Part shown: positions 57,677 through 64,000 of the stretch, piece after piece | Layout: the number at the start of each line of letters is the position of its first letter | How positions within the stretch are numbered: the first letter of the stretch is position 1 | Origin: Arabidopsis thaliana | Taxonomy: Eukaryota; Streptophyta; Magnoliopsida; Brassicales; Brassicaceae | Direction of reading: 5' to 3' | NCBI RefSeq assembly: GCF_000001735.4 | Contig: NC_003076.8 | Coordinates: forward strand, 19,719,835 to 19,783,834 | DNA length: 64,000 bases | The notes under the pieces: generated by a model | Database searches by the model: none | What the model was told of the DNA's origin: nothing | Seen by the model: only the letters and a program-made list of their open reading frames with translations | Position numbers and translations under genes: made by a program

Positions 57677-59770
57677 ATGTCTTCCTCTTCTTCCTCTTCC
57701 AGTCAGAAATTCTACGTTTTTCTGAGCTTCCAAGGCCTGGACACCCGTAGAACCTTTGTCAGCCATCTCCGCCGTTCATTGGACAGAAAAGGCATTAAGA
57801 CTTTTGAAGATGAAAATGAGTCTCTGAGAGGTGAATTAGATTCTTCTGCGGTCTATCAGACAATTGGAGAGTCAAAAGTGGCCGTTGTCTTGATATCGGT
57901 GAACTATGCCTCTTCACCTTTGTGCCTGGATAGTCTCCTTAAGATTTTGAAGTTTCACCAGTCAGGTTCACTCGTTTTGATACCAATCTTCTATGAAGTT
58001 GATCCTATGGATGTAAGAAAACAAATTGGGAAACTGTACGAAGCATTCTCATTGCATGAGAGAGAAAACCCTGAAAAGGTTCAAACATGGAGGCAAGCAC
58101 TGTCCCAACTGGTCAGCATTCCGGGCGGCCAGTACTCAGAGATTTGGTAATCCTATAATCAGGTTCTATCTAACAATTTTTTTATGTGTTACTTTAAATG
58201 GTTTCCTGATTTTAGTATTCTCTGTGATAGGGATGGTGATGCAGAGCTGATCCATCAAATTACCGTTGACATATGGAATATATTTGTCGCTTCCAAGTCA
58301 AGTGATTTGTGTGGTCTTGTGGGGATGGATCGCCACATGAAAGCCATGTATAGATTGTTAGATTTAGGATTGAAAGATGAAGTTCGTCATATCAAAATTT
58401 GGGGTAGCCGAGACATCGGCAAGACTGAGTTTGCAAAATATCTGTATGAAGAGATTTTGCACAACTTTGATACCCATGTCATGTTAAAAGCTCCACAAAG
58501 AATTTCGCGTTTTGAGGAGGTTCGTTTGGCAGAATATGTGTGTCTTCGACTTGAGAAAGCAAGAACTTTGTCAAAAACATCGAAGGACACTGCATCAAGG
58601 TTTCTCCTCGTACTGGATAATGTGAATGAATCATTTGACCCAATAAGAAAACTTGCAAGGGTGATTAGTTCTTTTGGTCCAGGGAGCAGGATCATTACAA
58701 CCACCCGAAACTTGCAGTTCAGTTCGACTTCCCCTTTACCGTTTCAATATGAAGTTTTAGGGCTGGAGTTCTCTGAAGCTCTTCAGCTCTTCTGTCTCCA
58801 TGCTTTCGAGCAGACTCATCCTTTTCTTGGTTTTGAAGACCTTTCATGTCGTGCAGTGAAACTCGCAGGTGGTTTTCCTTTATCCTTAAAAAGATTAGGC
58901 TCCAGATTTTCTGGTAGAAAGAAGGATGAATGGGAAGTGATCTTGTTTGGATACGAAAGATCAACTGTTAACGGTGTTATAAATCCCGAAAAAAATAGCC
59001 TGGATGGGCTATACGAATACAGCTCTATCATGGAAACTTTTTCAAGTCAACCGATTTCAAGCACAACAAGAAGTTTTGAAGACCTTGTGGGGATGAATCA
59101 TCGTATGCAAGCTTTGTCGGCATTGTTAGAGCTAGAATCCGACAAAGAAGTTCGTGTAGTTGGAATTTGGGGTACAGGAGGCATTGGTAAAACAACTCTA
59201 TCAAGATATGCTTACGAGAGAATCTCGCAGCAATTCCACACCCATGCTTTTCTAGAAAATGCTCAAGAGAGCAGTTCATCCTGTCTAGAAGAACGGTTTC
59301 TATCCAAAGCTATCCAAAGAGAAGCGCTTGCAGTAAGGAACTCTAAAGACTGTCCAGAAATAATGAAATCATTGATTCAACACCGAAAAGTTCTGCTTAT
59401 AGTTGATGATGTGGATAACGTCAAGACGTTAGAGGAAGTCTTCAAGATCACCAGTTGGTTGGTCCCTGGAAGTAGAGTTATTGTGACTGCACGAGATGAG
59501 AGTTTTCTTCTGGCCAGTGGAGTGAAATATATTTTTGAAGTTAAGGGCCTGAGATTTGACCAAGCTCTTCAACTTTTCTATCAATTCGCTTTCAAGCAGA
59601 AATCACCTCCGGTTCGGTTCAGACAGCTATCAGTTCGGGCAATCAAGCTTGTTGGATTTCTCCCCTTAGCCCTTAAAGTGACCGGCTCAATGTTATATCG
59701 TAAAAAAGAATCCTACTGGGAAACTATATTGCAGTGTTTTGAAGAAAAGCAGAATAAAGGTACAATTTGA
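57677..59770 (+). CDS. TIR-NBS-NBS protein: TIR plus two tandem NB-ARC domains, no LRR
   Basis: Two exons, 57677-58146 and 58231-59770; 669 aa. The TIR domain (residues ~10-150) has FYVFLSFQGLDTRRTFVSHL. At the catalytic position the text reads SSPLCLDSLLKIL, so Ser86 stands where active TIRs have Glu. The first NB-ARC (~185-400) has a damaged P-loop (GSRDIGKTEFAKYLYE, residues 215-222 onward), LLVLDNVNES, GPGSRIITTTRN and GGFPLSLKRLG. The second NB-ARC (~437-655) is canonical: SFEDLVGMNH, VVGIWGTGGIGKTTLSRYAY (P-loop ~471-478), LLIVDDVD, VPGSRVIVTARD, FLPLALKVTG. The frame ends shortly after GxPLAL, so there are no ARC2/MHD and no LRR. The gene is divergent from, and shares a promoter with, the full TNL, which suggests a paired function. 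The domain order is read directly; the role is inferred. Confidence 0.9.
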
Positions 59771-60175
59771 GTACCAGTCGAATAGCCATGGCAAGTAGAT
59801 GAACAACATTAGTTTCCGTCATATATTGCTGGCCTCTTTTCTGGTATGTATCGCCGTATCGGACCACATAACAATCTGGTTACCCTGAATCTCTGATACA
59901 TAGCTAAGGATGCTAAATCGGGACTGGAAGTTGAAAAATAAATTGACGCCGCTGTATTTGTGATAAAACATTGGAATACTTTTTTTCTTTAATTTTTCTG
60001 ATAGGAATTACTTTAAGATACCGAATTAAAGTTTTTAAGAAGTTGCTCAAATTTTAGCTTGACAAGCATGAATTGTATATAAAGTATGGATCACTATAAC
60101 TCATATCAGCACAAAACAATTAATTTTGACATGTACTTACAAGTGGATGCATGAAAAAGTTTCAATACAAAAATC
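59771..60175. other. Convergent spacer between the TNN and plastid genes
   Basis: 3' UTRs of both genes. No LRR-like coding remnant is evident after the TNN stop. Confidence 0.5.
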
Positions 60176-62143
60176 TCAAGCGGACGCAAGAATGTCGAGG
60201 GCAACTTCCTTAAGAGAAGGCATGGATTCTTGCTGATGAACACAAATGTATTTGTTCCTTGTTCTCCTCAGTACTTGCCATGGACCTGGATAACATCTAA
60301 TCCATTCGAAACACAACACCGTTCAGCTAAAGATAAAGAAACAAGGGAAGATTAATTTGCAGGTTTATAGCAGAAACCTGAAAAGTACACCTCCTTTCTG
60401 TCCTTTGAAATTGTGGATGTAGTACACTGTCTCCATCTTTGGAAGAAGTGTCTTGGTAAGTGCAGCCAGTTTCGGATAAAAGAACTTTGGATAGTCTATT
60501 GTTTTGTCTTCTTTTAAGGAAAACAAGAGTCTCTCTCTCTTGATTCAGCTTTCTCATTTGGCTCTCAAGTTGTGATGCAAATGGAAAAAAGAATCTACTT
60601 TGTTTCATTTATGAGAAGAAAAAGGATACAACCCGATCGTATGCGGTCAAGTTCTCCATTGAAGATGATTAGTTTTCGGTCAGTGTTCACAACAGCTTCC
60701 TTGTAGAGCTCTTCCACTACAAGCATCTCTGAGTGGAAAAAGAAGAACAACAAAGGAATGAGTCAGAACGTGGATTTTGTTTAACAGTATAGATGATAAG
60801 AGGTTTTCAGGGAACTACCGTTGACATTAAAATACGGGTATGCGACAAGAAACAGTTCGTCTTCTGGCTTCACTCGATCTGCCATTTTTACTCTCTCAAA
60901 GAAACCAAAATCCTCAAAAAGAGATGGTTTTGTTAGATAGTCCAACTTGAAGTAAGTTCCTCCAAAGACTGTCTTTTGAGCAAATTTGACTTCATTTGCT
61001 TCCGGGAAGAACTGAAAAAAACATGTAACACAATCTTGTTTAAGAAAGATTCTGAATCTAATCATGACTTGGATAACAACAATAAGTAGAACACATTACA
61101 ATTCTTGTACTTCGAGCCTTTTCAGGAGCTAATAGTCGGTCACAAAACTCGCGTATCATATTTATACTTTCTGTCATTTCTGTAGCTCCTTCACCATCAC
61201 CTAACACAAGTAAAAAAGAACTAAAAAACAATGTTGCTAAGATGAAAAAGCAAGAAGAGAAAAGCCTTCAATGAAAAATTGTATAAGAAGAAAAAAGATT
61301 ATAACCTGGCACAGATGCTAGACCAGATGTTGGGAACTCAATTTCCTGTAAAAGGGTTCCTTTGGATCACGAAAAATAACGTGTTTTCGTACATCCATTT
61401 TAAAACAGACCATTGCAACAAAACTCACCATTAACTGTTTCTCATCCTTCAAAGCCATTTCCACTGCTTCTTTGGCCTGTAAGTTTTCAACCACAGAAAG
61501 ATCATCCCTTAATACTTTAGCATTACAAGTAAGTTTGCATAGGAAACCTGAAATCTACAATCTTTAGCTACTTCATTTAACCACAACACTAAAGTTTCTA
61601 TACAGTGAAATTGAACATCAGTCCATGTAAAAATATAGTGATACATAATAAGTCATTATTGCTAGCTTGTTTAAGACAGAAACTAGATAGCTTACCTGAT
61701 TAATGAGCTCGACGTAATCACGAGGAAAAGGTACATTGTCCACAGATGTATTGTTGTTATACCCTCCAGAAACAGAACAAGCTCTAAACTTCAGATTCCT
61801 ATTTGTCTTGGTAATATCATTGTTCTTTGAATGTAAACTACACAAAACATTCTACAAAAAAAACAAATGTAAACTGAATTTAAAGAACACATAACAGTTA
61901 ATTGATCAATTTTCAAAATCTAGAAACGTTAAAGCTGATATGTGTGTGATTTGAGTCTTTCTAATTTCAGAATTATTACAGCAAAAAAAAAACAGATACA
62001 ACACTAATCAAAGACGTAATCTCACACGTTCTTCACTAATCAATGGAAAAGTCTCAGCGATAAGCTACCTTTGAGTTCGAGGCCAGAGTCCCGGCTAGAG
62101 AAGCCGGTGAGACGGTGGTGGCGATGGAGAAGGACGGTGACAT
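60176..62143 (-). CDS. DUF1995 (LOW PSII ACCUMULATION 3-like) chloroplast protein
   Basis: ATG at 62143, stop TGA at 60176-60178, about nine exons, roughly 300 aa. The N terminus MSPSFSIATTVSPASLAGTL is Ser/Thr/Ala-rich without acidic residues, as in a chloroplast transit peptide. The mature part follows the DUF1995 pattern: VPFPRDYVELINQAKEAVEM, ALKDEKQLMEIEFPTSGLAS, EFCDRLLAPEKARSTRI, FFPEANEVKFAQKTVFGGTY, FLVAYPYFNVNEMLVVEELY, RKLIIFNGELDRIRSDYPKF, VYYIHNFKGQKGGVLFRCYP, GPWQVLRRTRNKYICVHQQE. Relatives are stromal factors needed for photosystem II assembly, or otherwise plastid proteins of unknown chemistry. Exon ends near IRS|DYPKFF and LFR|CYPGPW were chosen because other acceptors give stops in frame. 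Confidence 0.85.
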
Positions 62144-64000
62144 ATCACATATGGGACCAGAGATATGACAATGTGTTTTTTTTTTTTTTTTTAATAATTC
62201 TGGTTCAGAATTTTGTGGAGTGGGAAAATCCTAATATCCTATATATTCCTAATTTATTTACGGAAAATAATCAGTTTTGAATTTTGGATAATGTGATTTC
62301 AAAAAGGTCTTAAGATAATAAACGTTTGCAAAATAATATTTTTCAATTTATTATATACCCTACAGAAATTTAGTAATTATAAAAATAATATAATAAATAA
62401 TAAATTACATACACACAATTAAGCAATGATTTGTTTTCTAATACATTAAACGTTTGCAAAATTAGCTTTTTGATTTGAATAGTTTTCATTTCATTTTAAT
62501 AGTTTTAACACTTTCATTTTAATTCGAACTTATCGACTTTAGGTGTGGACTAGACTAGACCATGATATAAAATATGGGTCGGAGAAACTGAATATGGGTT
62601 GGGCTTAAACTTTGATATTGGGAGACTAATAAGACCGGTCCACATGAGATTTTTAGGAAACTCCAACATCTATTTTTGTGTTGTTTGCATTGGATGCTTG
62701 TTTGGGTATGTCCACACACAAAAAGGAAAAGGAGACCAAAACAATAATAATGACAATCAAAGCGTTAAATGCACGAAGCAATCAAAGAGCGTGCAAGCAG
62801 ACAAATTATGCGTTCTTAAAGGATCTCCTTTCGTTTCATGTGAATTGTCTCTTTTTGTTTTTCTCTCTATTTATTATTCATGTTTGGCATGTTAAGAAGA
62901 TACCTTGAAATTCCGCATGTTTTGAATCCGTAAAATAGTTATCCGAATTCACTATACTCGTAGAATTTCAGTTATGGATATATAGTAAAAAATTTATATA
63001 AAGTTTTAAATTTATTTTCATAAATACCTGAAAGATATATATCAGAATCAATGTAATTCTTAGAATTATATTAGAAGATAATTGTAAGCATATGAGAAAA
63101 CACAGACCATCCCATCCCCAAACATAATCGAAACCAAAGAATATCATACCTACCATTGACCCACTCATGTTTCTTATTGTCTTATGAATTGTGATAATCA
63201 TTTTCTTTCGAATGGCCATCAATTACCGGGAGGAAAACAAGAATTCCCATAATTTCCGTCATTGATAATTTTAAGAGATATGTTATGTTAAGTTTTTAAC
63301 TTATATGAATACGTTGAAACGTGACTTTCAACTTTATAATATTTAACGAAAACAAATCATGAAAATCGTAACTAAATTTAAAAACATGGACTAATGCCAA
63401 TTTGCCATGCATTTAAGTTTTTTTTTTTGTTTATAATCCAACAAATAGTTAATGATTACAAAAATAAGTTCTTTTAGAACAAGGCTTCGATTGTTTGTTA
63501 CTTGTATGTATACATTTACACTTACATTATGAAAAAAAAAAAAAGATATATAGATCTAGTTTTGGAAGTGGTTCATCTCCAACTTGATATTTAGTGAGTT
63601 TGGTAGGGATTCAGCGAACGAAGAAGGGTTCCTGGATAGGGGTTGGAGAGTTCCAAGTGGCGAGTGTGGTTAATCGACTACTCCAATCATAGAATGATGG
63701 TAAGGGACGGATTGAAGATACGTTGCCACCGACGTAATTAAGGTCAAGCGTTTATTTAGCATGAGGCGTGTGTGTACGACTCAATCTTTTGAAATTTTAA
63801 TATTTATCCTCTTTTCCAAATATTTTCCAATTCTTTAATTATAAACTAATGAGAGAGTGTTTCTAACAACATACATGATCTATATCTTAAATTTTTTTTT
63901 TTTGTGTAAGGTAAATCTAGTCATATGACTTTAGAATACCGGATGCAATGTGCTTTCAGCATGTGCGATGTAACGGGTTCGTGTTGGTGTAGTCTTTTAC
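62144..64000. other. Intergenic tail of the window
   Basis: Upstream region of the plastid gene with a T-run at 62176-62191, then AT-rich DNA. Open frames at 62599-62895 and 62678-62908 overlap, lack recognisable domains and are not called. The last 400 bp may be promoter of a gene beyond the edge. Nothing further is supported. Confidence 0.4.

Noticed and set aside
59771-60175. Search for a missing LRR exon after the TNN stop codon
   Set aside because: No leucine-rich repeat pattern was found in any frame before the next gene.
62599-62908. Overlapping plus-strand frames near the right edge
   Set aside because: Short, mutually overlapping, no domain, AT-rich context.

Overview
The window is nuclear DNA of a flowering plant and matches my memory of Arabidopsis thaliana chromosome 5, around loci At5g48620 to At5g48790. 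That placement is recognition, not a search. The sequence itself shows short GT-AG introns with TTGCAG-type acceptors, an AT-rich background of small transposon relics, a nuclear tRNA-Lys with internal promoter, and plant-only families (TIR-NBS-LRR, PPR, NOI/RIN4-like, type I MADS). Exon maps below were read by eye. Most were checked by summing exons to a whole number of codons.

Layout, left to right. At 1-1.1 kb is the C-terminal LRR of an RPP8-type resistance gene cut by the window edge. At 1.8-5.8 kb are two tandem cyclin C genes (minus). At 7.4-9.7 kb is a G3BP-like NTF2-RRM protein (plus). A possible small secreted peptide gene lies at 10.75 kb. At 11.7-15.7 kb are a small RING protein with SUMO-interaction-like motifs and a RIN4-like NOI protein (both minus). 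A BAP31-like ER protein (plus) converges on the type I MADS gene AGL80 (minus). A 4.3 kb AT-rich repeat desert ends at tRNA-Lys(UUU). At 24.9-29.1 kb are a SAM-domain protein and a UBA-PUB protein (minus).

At 29.6-37.5 kb is a SUMO-like cluster: two intact small genes (minus), two relics (plus), a minisatellite of about 100 bp units and a Harbinger-like element. XRI1 (DNA damage and meiosis) follows at 39.4-41.8 kb, a plastid-type PPR gene at 43.3-45.3 kb, a malectin-LRR receptor kinase at 45.5-49.5 kb (minus), a truncated DOMON/cytochrome b561 protein at 50.2 kb and ribosomal protein L13a at 51.5-52.9 kb.

The most striking locus is at 53.4-59.8 kb. A full TIR-NBS-LRR-C-JID gene is transcribed head to head, across 268 bp, with a gene encoding TIR plus two NB-ARC domains and no LRR. 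The TIR of the second gene has lost the catalytic glutamate. This resembles executor/sensor NLR pairs such as RPS4/RRS1. A plastid DUF1995 (LPA3-like) gene at 60.2-62.1 kb and an intergenic tail close the window.

Two themes link neighbours. One is immunity: the RPP8-like NLR, RIN4-like protein, G3BP-like protein, receptor kinase and TNL/TNN pair. The other is SUMO/ubiquitin biology: SUMO-like genes without the diglycine end, a RING protein built like a SUMO-targeted ligase, and a UBA-PUB protein.
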